DNA from: Tethya wilhelma
Taxonomy: Eukaryota > Porifera > Demospongiae > Tethyida > Tethyidae
Direction: 5' to 3'
DNA length: 64,000 bases
Assembly (NCBI GenBank): GCA_964030475.1
Contig: CAXIPT010000006.1
Location: forward strand, 5,126,898-5,190,897
This document shows, piece by piece, positions 54,748-64,000 of this stretch; the first letter of the stretch is position 1, and each line of letters starts with the position of its first letter. The translations under genes and the position numbers were made by a program. Under the pieces are notes generated by a model. The model was not told where the DNA came from and made no database searches. It saw only the letters and a list, made by a program, of their open reading frames with translations.

Positions 54748-57565
54748 CTGTAAAATAATCCAATGATTAAGAATTGCATCACATGCAGCAATACTTTGAT
54801 AATTTTTTGTAAAACAATTATTGCTAAGTATACAAGGCATAAAATTATTATCATGCTTGAAATTAATAGACCATCTTATTTACCAGCGTAAATTGAGTCA
54901 GACTGAAAAATCCAGTAAAGTATACCATAAGGAAACATGCATAACAATTGTACATACCTTCATCATCCATTATAGTCACTGTGACATCATTATTAGAATC
55001 AAACACAATTGTGTCAGGTGATGGATTTCCAAGAGTCACGGTAAACTGATGATCTCCTTCTAAGCTGTTATCATCAACAATTGTGACATTTATACACGCT
55101 TGCATTGATGGTCCTTCTGAGAAAGTAGCAGTTATGCCTTCTGGTGTCACAAGATCTTCTGGTTGAGCTGTGATGATGAATATTAATATTGAAATCTCTA
55201 CATTGCCAAGTATATATACACACTGAGTGTAAATTCAATCATTATTATTATTATAATCATTATTATTATTATTATTCATTTATTCTTATTACATGTTTGA
55301 GAGTCTCCTGTGATAATCATGTCAACAGTTGCTCCAATTTCAAACATGGCAATATTAACGCCCTGTGCACAGATCTGAATAGTGCTTTCAGTATCTTCAT
55401 TAAGAGTCATATTCTCTGTTACCATCTGGACTGTCACTGCACATACATAGAGTGTCATGCAGAAAGAGCATGCATATAAAATAAATTGTATGATTGATAG
55501 CAAAACATTATACCACAGTACATTTATGCAATTCATGGCATATTCCTTTGAACTACATGATGGAAAAGTATTAAGAATCAGAGTATGGTTTATAACTAAC
55601 CATCATCATCTGAGATCGTGACACTTGTACTAGCATCAGAGCCACCAATTCCTGAAGGGGTTGATGAGGTCACAGCCACTAAGAAAGAATGGTCACCCTC
55701 AAAGTTCATATCATCCGTGATGTTGAATGTCAGACAAGGGAATGGCATTGTTGGAAATGATGATGAGGAGGGGAAAAGATACACCAGAGGAGATGGAGAG
55801 GTGAAATCATCATTTTCAGCTGTATATGATTGTAAGAATTACAAACTGAAAGGATATCTATCCTAATAAGGATTATTTCATATTATACTTGATGTTATAT
55901 GTAACCATAAAAAATCCTGACTAAAAGTTCAGCTACATGCACAGCAGAGGTTATGGTAGTCATTTTGTCTGTCTGTTTGTATGTTGTTTTTGTCCACTCT
56001 ATATATCTCAAGAATGGTAGCTCTAGTCTTCAAAAGTGGCACATCAAGTGATAATTAAGATTATCTTTAACAACTACATTTACAATAACTTGTAGTTTCT
56101 GAGATCTGACGCTTTCAGCGTCTCTAAGCGCTAAGCTTCAAGGCCACACTTGCTAATCACGCCCATTTCTGAGTGAGCACCGGTATTTAGAATTGACTGA
56201 AAGATAACGTTTTTCTTCTCTCAGGGATCCTCTGACAGAAAGAGTTGAGGGCTGTTGACTTACTTTGCAGGTAAATCAAGCGAACAATATAACACTCTTT
56301 TAAGCATGCTGTTTTGGCAGTATTGTAAGTATTCTATGAAACTCAGTTAGCTATGCATGACAGCCTCAGTGCCAGCCGGCAGGTAATCTTGTTTAGTCAC
56401 AACACTGTTCAGTAGCTAAGATAGCTAATCAGATCTTTACTATAGTGACCACATTGGTTATACTTAATTTCTATGTAGCCTATCATATAGAGTTGCATGT
56501 TCGGTGTCGATCCTCAATCATGCACTCACTATACAGTGCATGCATGGTATACCAGATAGCAGATTTATACCCAGCATGTGAGCATGCATCAGCGAACAGG
56601 TACTGCACTATGGCACCAAGGGCTAATTATAGGCAACTTGGTGCCTTTTTATTATAAAATTAGTATACAGGTGTACACTAGGCACCTGCTATTAGAGTAC
56701 TCATGACGTCCACAGTTACAGTCACATCACACTCCAGTGCCGTTAGATTTACTGTTGACACCAAACTGCAAACATCAATAGTAGCATCAGTACCCTCAAC
56801 AGGGTTGGGAGACACTGCTACAAAACTAAACATGAAATCAGCCACTGTAGGGAAATTAAATAAAAGGAATAAAAAAATGAATGGTTAAATGGAATCCATG
56901 AATACATATGCAAATGAAAATTTCACATGCTTGAAAAAAATCACACAATAATAGTAATGTTGAACAAAATTTTACTGTCTTGTGCATCCATAATGACAAT
57001 GGTCAGTGAAGTGTTTCCATCAAGAGTGTAACCCATAGACGCAGCTACTGATGCATTCAGAATGACTGTGAAAGAATGATCCCCTTCCAAAGAATTGTCA
57101 TCAATGATAGACACACTCTGTGATGTAGTGCGCTCAACACTATTGCCATCATTTACAAGAAAGTCAGCAGTGAGCATGTCCATATCAAAATCACTATTAA
57201 ACTCTGCAACAAAAAAATATCATAAGAATAAAGTATACTCATTTTCACAAAATACGATTACTCGATCAGCTATATAGCTAGAAATTAACCTTCTCTCAAT
57301 TTGGATTTAAAGTTCCAGCTACAATTATGAAACATGTATGCTGGATACTTGCATTCTATGCGAACAGAAACCCACCTGCTTTAGCTCCATCAACTAGCGA
57401 TAGAGTTACAGACAAAGGTGCCCTCAAAACTCCTCCTCCTGATGTGGTCAATTCAAGCGTAATAGACTGCATGGTTCCCTCATCAAACTCAAGTTGGCCA
57501 TCCTGCTCAGCAAACTGTACAGTTGCATCTATAGAATGACATTGTGTGTGCGTGTGTGCATTTGT

Positions 57566-57644
<79 letters not shown>

Positions 57645-60600
57645 TGTGAGTGTGTGTGCATGTGTATGTGTACTTGCAATCAGTGATTCCCCTAGAATTA
57701 AAACATGAACAGGGTGCTTAATGATATTCATTGAAATTTAATCTAATTAGGACTTAAAACCACGCCCAGTTCTTTGATGTTTTCAAGTGTGAGCAGGGTG
57801 GGCCACCCTGCTCAATGTATGCTGGGGGAAACACTGCTTGCAATAATAAATTATGTTGGACATGCAGTCTTGAGAAAAGGAGCACATACAGACAAAAAGT
57901 AAGCGATCTATAATGCCATATGCATAATTTTACATTTTATGTGTTGTTCTCTGATGCATGGTATAATAAAGCCATGGATCAGTAATACCTTGTTCATCTG
58001 TGATGGTAATGGTGACTGAGGAAGGATCTCCAAATGTCAAAGAAGAAGGACTTTGTGAGCCTGGAACCAAACTCACTTCAAAAGAATGAAATCCTTCAAA
58101 GTCATCATCATTCATTATTGACACATTAGCACAAGCTTGCAGCTCAAGTGTAGGTCCAGGATTGACAAAAGAGAGTGCTGAAGGAGTTGGAGCACTAAAA
58201 TCTTCAGACAGAGCTGTATAGGATGCATGTAATAATTATCCAAGCTATAGTACATTTGCCTCACACTATATGAGCAGAGCCATTCATACAGAAACACCAC
58301 GCATTAATTATTATAATATGGCAAGACAATAACACCATATTGATGGACAATATTGGCCCAAAGCTGAGTACAAATACACATATTTACTGATGTAGCTAAT
58401 ATCAGGGTAATATTGAAGTAGTTATAAGTTATATTTTACTCCCTTCAAGGCATAAGTAGGTTATAAGATATAACTACTTCCTTGAGGTAATTTTTTTATG
58501 AATACTATATTGCTTCATTAGCATATTGTTCCTTCATTAGACAGTGTCATGATGATACATACAACCATAAATTTAATGATAGTCAGAGTCTTGTAGAGCA
58601 GCAATTAAGATGTAGTATTGTTTAGCAAGCCTGTTTAAACTGTCAGCAAGAGAGAGAAACCATCCACAAAGGTAGTGCTGGGAAGCAGTCACAACAGAAA
58701 GTTCACTAAAATTAATTCTGGCAGAATCATGCAAAATTTCTAGCATAGGTTGACGCTCAAGCCTAATACTTACACATTTAAGCTGTTAGTATGAGGGAGA
58801 AATCCTCCACAGACACATTGCGGTCACAAAGTGAAACGGAGATGCAGAATCACGCATTTTCTGGTAAAGGTCGACGCTTAACCTGTTTAGAACTCTATTT
58901 GACGTTCACCAGTTTTTTGAGCTAGCTAGTGAAGTGATACCATGTGAAGACTAGCGACAAAACGGCTGTAGAAACTGAGCTATTCCAAGCGTCCTTTTGA
59001 ATTTCTGACTGATAAAAACTGGTTGCTATGCTGGAGAAGCGAAGGTAATATAAAAAACATCGACCAATCAGGTTAGAACAGAAATTAACCAATGAAAAAC
59101 TACTTTTGTGGCGCCACAGTGCCGAGCAGTAAATATAACAGTTGTTCAATAACTATAACATATCACACATGCAAAAATTCATCAATGCTTTAGTTATTTA
59201 TTTTGCAAACGAAACTATTAAATTTTTTGACCATCAGTATAATATTTATGGTTACTGTATAGCTAGAAATTTCGAGGAGTATAAAATTCGCTGTTTTTGT
59301 GGATCGTCAGCAATCTGAAAAATTTTACCGGCAAAATTTCAGGTTCGCATTGGAATATATGGGTGGGGTTGCTCGATCCTTAAAAATAAAATCGTGAAAA
59401 TGGAATAAAAATAATATTGTGAATAAAAAAAATAGAATCGTGAATAAAAAAAAATAACATCGTGAAATAAAGTGGCAATCGCCTTTCCGTGAAAATTTTA
59501 TTCCTCGAAAATTTCTAGCTATACAGTGTATGTACAATAATAGATATCTCATTTTGTTCTCATTGGGCCAGGATTCCCTATACATAGCCATTCTGAATCA
59601 GTGGGTAAACGGCATGCATACAATTTATACTTGTACTTACTTGCTAAACCAATATCCATTGTACCCAAGGAAACATTAATAGAAGAAATCTCTGAACCAG
59701 TCACACCATTGATGGTAGCACACACTCGAAGAGTATCTTGTGCATTTTCATCTGTTTCTGTCATATCGGATGATATTGTTATCTCATTGTCACGTTCTAA
59801 AAAAAAAACATAATATGTATAATTATATATAATTCTTGCTACAAACACTGATGCAAAAAGCTATATTGGTGAAAAAATTTTAGAGTCACAATTTTTCCAT
59901 AAAGTTCTGTCATTGGACTATTATTATGGTCTGCTTTCTATGTCAAACTTCACAGTTATTACAAAAGAACATCAGTAAACTGCTGTTTGATGACTATTTA
60001 CGAAGTTGCAGTTCCTAGCTGGTTTCAGTGGCGTATCAAGCATGGTGCTTAGGGTGCTCAAGCACCCCCCTAGCTCAGAAAATAATGACATCATCACTTA
60101 AAAACAGTGCTCAAGACAAGTGCAGTTCAATGAATTTTGCTTGAAATAGATAAAATATAAGCTGAGAAGACTTAAAATTGACACTTAAGAGTGAAATTTT
60201 ACATAAAATTAGAGAAATGGCGGAAAAAATTGTAGAATACAGTGCCATCTCCGGCGCGATCGCAATAATAACTATTAATAATTTTGCTCACGTGACACAA
60301 AAGTGAGCGCGCATGGCTACCCCCAAATTTTAGGGTGCTCCACGCCTGCAATGTATCAGCACCCTCATGACTGAAATCAATCTTGGATACGCCACTGGGT
60401 TTGCTAGTTGTTACACATTATGGTGCATAGTATAAACTGATTCGCATGCCTATTATGCATTCTGCTTATGAACAAGTAAGGTATGTTTGCTCTCTTTCCT
60501 ATAGCATAGTCACATTTTTACAAGGATGGGGCAAAACATGCAAATATGACTGCACATGAATATAAACTACACTATATTTTTTTACCATCATCCAGTATTG

Positions 60601-61367
60601 TCACATCAGTCTCTGACGGTGAACCAATCGTGATACCAGGAGGAGTGGTTGGAGAACCAAAGGAAACTGTAAAGAACTCATCTTCTTCAAGAATGGTGTC
60701 ATTAACAATACTTATAGTTGCACAGGCAGTCTGTCCTATTGCAAATGGTAATTCATCAAAGACAACCATTAATGGATCTGAAACACTGAAGTCTGTATTT
60801 TCCACTGCAGAACCTATAAGAAAAGAATTAAAGCACCATGTAAAGGTAGTTACTGTAACAATAAGAGTGGTCACAAAGTTGGTACTCTAATTATTAGGGT
60901 AAATGTAATTTCATATAATTATTGATCTGTCCAAATCTATATATAGATGTGTCTGACAATTAAAAATTAATTATGAAAATCAGATGGCATGCAGGCAATG
61001 TTCATATTAATAATTATTGAGGAACAATTTTACATAATTATTCACAACAATGAACATACCAGATGTAATGTTGAATGGCACTGATACTGTAGAAATATCC
61101 GAATCCACTCCACCAGATGGTAAATTTGCGATCTGTGCACACACACTAACTGAAAGACTAGACTCCAGTTCCTGTATATCCTGTTCAGCAACTACTACAA
61201 AGGCATTAGCTATGACAGAAAAGAAAAGTATAACATAATATTATAGTAGTTTAATACTATCCATAAGCCGTGTGTCGTATAATATTATATACATGCACAT
61301 GCATATATACACACATACCCACCACACAGAATTGCAGCTCCCACATACATTAAGTCACACACACACA

Positions 61368-61439
<72 letters not shown>

Positions 61440-63988
61440 NNNNNNNNNNNNNNNNNNNNNNNNNNNNNNNNNNNNNNNNNNNNNNNNNNNNNNNNNNNNN
61501 NNNNNNNNNNNNNNNNNNNNNNNNNNNNNNNNNNNNNNNNNNNNNNNNNNNNNNNNNNNNNNNNNNNNNNNNNNNNNNNNNNNNNNNNNNNNNNNNNNNN
61601 NNNNNNNNNNNNNNNNNNNNNNNNNNNNNNNNNNNNNNNNNNNNNNNNNNNNNNNNNNNNNNNNNNNNNNNNNNNNNNNNNNNNNNNNNNNNNNNNNNNN
61701 NNNNNNNNNNNNNNNNNNNNNNNNNNNNNNNNNNNNNNNNNNNNNNNNNNNNNNNNNNNNNNNNNNNNNNNNNNNNNNNNNNNNNNNNNNNNNNNNNNNN
61801 NNNNNNNNNNNNNNNNNNNNNNNNNNNNNNNNNNNNNNNNNNNNNNNNNNNNNNNNNNNNNNNNNNNNNNNNNNNNNNNNNNNNNNNNNNNNNNNNNNNN
61901 NNNNNNNNNNNNNNNNNNNNNNNNNNNNNNNNNNNNNNNNNNNNNNNNNNNNNNNNNNNNNNNNNNNNNNNNNNNNNNNNNNNNNNNNNNNNNNNNNNNN
62001 NNNNNNNNNNNNNNNNNNNNNNNNNNNNNNNNNNNNNNTAGGTTGATTGATTACTTGTTAGTGAGTCTCCTGAGATCATCACTTCAACAGTCGCCTCAAC
62101 TTCAAACTCGACAATATTGATACCCTCTGCACAGATTGAAATAGTCTGTCCATCATTTTCTCTAACGGTCATGTTCCCTGTTATCATCTGTACAGTCACT
62201 GCATGATTTTAGAAGATTGTAATACATGGAACATTGTGCATATTAATGATAATTATTATAACACTAACCATCATCATCTGAGATTGTGACACTTGTACTA
62301 GCATCAGAGCCACTAATTCCTGAAGGGGTTGATGAGGTCACAGCTACCATGAATGAATGGTTTCCTTCAAAGTTCATATCATCCGTGATGTTGAATGTAA
62401 GACAAGGGAATGGCCCAGTGGGAAATGATGAGGAGGATGGGAAAGAATACTCGAGAGGAGGAAGTGGAGAGGTGAAGTCAACACCTTCAACTATAATTTA
62501 TATGCATTAGGGGGAAAATGAACCAAAAAAGGAATAATAAATAATACACAAATTGATACATTATTATACTATAAGAATAAGATATAAGGTAGCAATTATT
62601 TTAACATGACTGTGTATTATGAACCTGCTGTTCCATCATTGGTGACTTCCACTGTTACAGTCACATCACAATCCAGTGACGCCAGGCTGAATGTTGAGAC
62701 AGAGCTACAAACCTCAACTGTATCATCAGTGCCTTCAACAGGGTTGGGAGATACTGTTACAAAACTGAAAATGAAATCAGCCACTGTAGGAAAATGAGAA
62801 GAGAACCCAGCAATTTGGGGATAATAGAATTTAATATTCTAATCAGACATATTACTATTATTGTTGTCATGTAGTCATTAATATCTTACAATCTGCTGTA
62901 TCCAAGATAATGACTGTTAGCACATCACGATCCGTATCAAGAGTATAGCCTGCAGCTTCAGCATCAGCAGCACTCAAAGTCACAGTGAATGAATGGAAAC
63001 TTTCCAGAGCATTGTCACCAATGATAGATACAATGCTTGATGAAGAGTTTGTACCATTGGAATCACCAACAGCAAATTGAGCAGTGAGAAACTCTTGGTC
63101 AAAGTCATCATTCAGTACTACACAATGTATTGCATACATACAAGTATTCAAATTATATTTGTATTGTGTGGTGACTATTGTATTCTTTGAAACAGAAAAT
63201 GTGATTATAATGCACGTAGCAAAACAGGACTTTTATCAAGATTGAACAATAATTAATAATTTTTGTCATTCACTTAAAATCAGGCATATCACATTGAGGC
63301 ATTACCAGCTTTGCTTCCATTGATTAGAGTTAAAGTGACATCAATCCCAACCTCTAGTACACCAGCTGGACTTCCAGGAGTACTAAGAAGAAGGTCAAAG
63401 GTGACATCAGCTCCTTCTTCCACCTCAATCATGAGATCATCATCAGCAAATCCAACGGTTGCATCTACGGCAACATGGATATAATAAAACAGTTGACTAC
63501 ATGCACATGTGATGAAATTAAGCTTTACAAACTGTACCTTCATCGTCTGTGATTGTCACTGTGATTGGGTTGTTTGTTAGATCAATAACAATTGTGTCAG
63601 GCGATGGATTTACGAGTGATACTGTAAACTGATGATCTCCTTCAAAACAGTCATCATTAACAATTGTGACATTAACACAAGCTTGCATTGCTGGTCCTTC
63701 TGAGAAAGTAGCCGTTGTGGCTCCAGGTGTCACAAAATCATCTATTATTGCTGTAAGAGTGTACAGTAATTATAAATATATGCATGCATGACGTTGATAC
63801 AGATTAAAGGAAACAACATGCATGTATCTAGGTTGATTTATTACTTGTTAGTGAGTCTCCTGAGATCATCACTTCAACAGTTGCCTCAACTTCAAACTCG
63901 ACAATATTAATACCCGCTGCACAGATTGAAATAGTCTGTCCATCATTTTCACTAACAGTCATGTTTCCTGTTATCATCTGTACAGTCA
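54327..63988 (-). CDS. Gene 4: Calx-beta array protein (partial, 19 exons, probably two joined pieces)
   Basis: Minus-strand exons: 63845-63988, 63538-63750, 63306-63464, 62890-63117, 62625-62783, 62269-62490, 62055-62198, gap, 61060-61209, 60586-60813, 59641-59796, 57989-58213, 57376-57528, 56976-57203, 56686-56844, 55601-55819, 55293-55436, 54958-55167, 54610-54747 and 54327-54527. All are phase 1-1. There is no start, signal peptide or stop. The 599 bp N run at 61440-62038 divides it. The left piece overlaps gene 3 in inverted form and is better read as the 3' part of gene 3; the right piece (62055-63988) is close to gene 1 in sequence and continues beyond the window. Confidence 0.78.
54958..55436 (-). 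CDS. Calx-beta domain (F 55293-55436, A 54958-55167)
   Basis: F reads VTVQMVTENMTLNEDTESTI with ICAQGVNIAMFEIGATVDMI. A reads AQPEDLVTPEGITATFSEGP, with DDNSLEGDHQFTVTLGNPSP: the usual Cys after the Asp-Asn pair is replaced by Ser. It ends IMDDEG. Confidence 0.86.
55601..56844 (-). CDS. Calx-beta domain (D 56686-56844, E 55601-55819)
   Basis: D reads LADFMFSFVAVSPNPVEGTD with DVCSLVSTVNLTALECDVTV. E reads AENDDFTSPSPLVYLFPSSS, with NFEGDHSFLVAVTSSTPSG and ISDDDG. The 866 bp intron has no repeat that I recognise. Confidence 0.87.
56976..57528 (-). CDS. Calx-beta domain (B 57376-57528, C 56976-57203)
   Basis: B reads DATVQFAEQDGQLEFDEGTM with TTSGGGVLRAPLSVTLSLVD. C reads EFNSDFDMDMLTADFLVNDG, with LEGDHSFTVILNASVAASMG, and ends IVIMDAQD. 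Confidence 0.86.
57541..57668. repeat. (GT)n microsatellite before a splice acceptor
   Basis: About 128 bp of GT repeats with interruptions. On the coding strand it is (CA)n ending 12 bases before the acceptor of exon 57376-57528. Confidence 0.95.
57681..57836. mobile_element. hAT-like MITE with 8 bp target-site duplication
   Basis: It starts CAGTGATTCCCCTAG and ends CTGGGGGAAACACTG as inverted ends. It is flanked by CTTGCAAT at 57673-57680 and 57837-57844. An 8 bp duplication with CAGTG ends is characteristic of hAT elements. Confidence 0.92.
57989..59796 (-). CDS. Calx-beta domain (D' 59641-59796, E' 57989-58213)
   Basis: D' reads ERDNEITISSDMTETDENAQ with VCATINGVTGSEISSINVSL. E' reads ALSEDFSAPTPSALSFVNPG, with NDDDFEGFHSFEVSLVPGSQ and ITITDEQG. 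E' gives the full end missing from 16018-16226. The 1.43 kb intron contains the 58385-59150 repeat and a MITE at 59253-59527. Confidence 0.86.
58385..59150. repeat. Dispersed repeat, inverted relative of 52382-53165
   Basis: Mirror-order match to the inside of the 51496-53334 element, but without its TTGCAAG-rich ends and without the inner TIR insertion. Confidence 0.87.
59253..59527. mobile_element. MITE with ACTGTATAGCTAG ends
   Basis: Inverted ends ACTGTATAGCTAGAAATTT and its inverse, extending through TCGAGGA.TA.AAATT. The centre carries repeated AATCGTGAA.A motifs. Confidence 0.85.
60026..60396. mobile_element. hAT-like MITE, inverted counterpart of 49850-50188
   Basis: Ends CAGTGGCGTATC and GATACGCCACTG, with the same flanks (CCAGCTAGGAACTGCAACTT and AACTAGCAAACCC) as the copy in gene 3. 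The inside differs by substitutions and an extra block of about 40 bp. Confidence 0.83.
60586..61209 (-). CDS. Calx-beta domain (D'' 61060-61209, E'' 60586-60813)
   Basis: D'' reads ANAFVVVAEQDIQELESSLS and E'' reads SAVENTDFSVSDPLMVVFDE, with PFAIGQTACATISIVNDTIL. They differ from 49040-49650 by a handful of residues only (for example AMDQT versus AIGQT). Confidence 0.86.
61355..61439. repeat. (CA)n microsatellite at the gap edge
   Basis: About 42 CA units running into the N gap; this is the inverted counterpart of the GT repeat at 48858-48906. Confidence 0.95.
61440..62038. other. Assembly gap, 599 Ns
   Basis: All bases unknown. The gap separates the left and right pieces of gene 4. Confidence 0.99.
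62055..62198 (-). CDS. Calx-beta first half (F), partner in the gap
   Basis: Reads VTVQMITGNMTVRENDGQTI with ICAEGINIVEFEVEATVEVM. It is nearly identical to 63845-63988, including the flanking intron bases on both sides, so the two come from a recent duplication. The A exon should lie beyond the gap edge at 62038. Confidence 0.85.
62269..62783 (-). CDS. Calx-beta domain (D 62625-62783, E 62269-62490)
   Basis: D reads LADFIFSFVTVSPNPVEGTD with EVCSSVSTFSLASLDCDVTV. Its donor is GTTCAT, the weakest in the set. E reads EGVDFTSPLPPLEYSFPSSS, with NFEGNHSFMVAVTSSTPSG and ISDDDG. The pair is the sister of 55601-56844. Confidence 0.84.
62890..63464 (-). CDS. Calx-beta domain (B 63306-63464, C 62890-63117)
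   Basis: B reads DATVGFADDDLMIEVEEGAD with TPGSPAGVLEVGIDVTLTLI; its donor is GTAATG after AAAGCTG. C reads VLNDDFDQEFLTAQFAVGDS, with ALESFHSFTVTLSAADAEAA, where ESFHSF replaces the usual EGAHSF. Confidence 0.87.
63538..63988 (-). CDS. Calx-beta domain (F 63845-63988, A 63538-63750)
   Basis: F reads VTVQMITGNMTVSENDGQTI with ICAAGINIVEFEVEATVEVM. A reads AIIDDFVTPGATTATFSEGP, with NDDCFEGDHQFTVSLVNPSP and ITDDEG. No linker exon lies in the 94 bp intron. The gene continues upstream past the right edge. Confidence 0.87.
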
Positions 63989-64000
63989 CTGCATGATTTT

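Noticed and set aside
61272..62199. Two long ORFs across the N gap
   Set aside because: They consist of CA-repeat translation and unknown residues; only 62055-62198 is a supported exon.

Overview
The window is eukaryotic: AT-rich, with short GT/AG introns, tRNA-derived SINEs, many palindromic MITEs, GT/CA microsatellites, and single Ns that look like contig joins. Almost all the coding sequence belongs to extracellular proteins built from Calx-beta domains. Proteins of this kind, with clustered and heavily duplicated genes, are typical of sponge aggregation-factor (proteoglycan-like cell adhesion) loci, so I infer a demosponge such as Amphimedon queenslandica. The Calx-beta assignment is strong; the aggregation-factor and species assignments are inference.

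Exon names used below. Nearly every exon is symmetric (phase 1 at both ends) and encodes half a Calx-beta domain. Six classes recur in fixed order: B (starts like DATIGFADD), C (starts like VFPDDF, centre LEGAHSFTV), D (LARFGSI or VESFEF, with VC...CDV), E (EGDHSFTV, ends DDDG), F (VTVQMV...ICAEG), A (PGG..ATF.VGPA..ACIDI, ends ITDDEG). B+C, D+E and F+A each make one domain, so the unit is six exons and three domains. D' and E' (ERDNEITIS; SEDFSAPTP) and D'' and E'' are diverged variants.

Layout. (1) 55-6536, minus: gene 1, Calx-beta domains plus a NIDO domain inserted between an F and an A exon. (2) 6853-39285, plus: gene 2, 45 unique exons plus three Ser-Gly linker exons, with one two-exon segment present twice; its introns hold many repeats, including an antisense Helentron-type PIF1 helicase-OTU fragment at 12109-14126. 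(3) 39286-46170: repeat-rich spacer with no convincing gene. (4) 46171-49650, plus: gene 3, the only clear 5' end, with a signal peptide and four diverged Calx-beta domains. (5) 50254-54188: a decayed Helitron/Helentron N-terminal gene interrupted by nested terminal-inverted-repeat elements. (6) 54327-63988, minus: gene 4 pieces, all Calx-beta exons.

Assembly caution. Several Ns lie exactly at the ends of repeated sequence. The 2.06 kb direct repeat meeting at 23151 is almost certainly an unmerged contig overlap. The stretch 48.86-50.25 kb recurs inverted at about 59.97-61.44 kb and stops exactly at the N at 50253; the simplest reading is that contig 54190-61439 is flipped and is the missing 3' continuation of gene 3. 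Missing partner exons at the Ns at 14127 and 16227 show that sequence was lost there. Gene counts and domain counts are therefore provisional.
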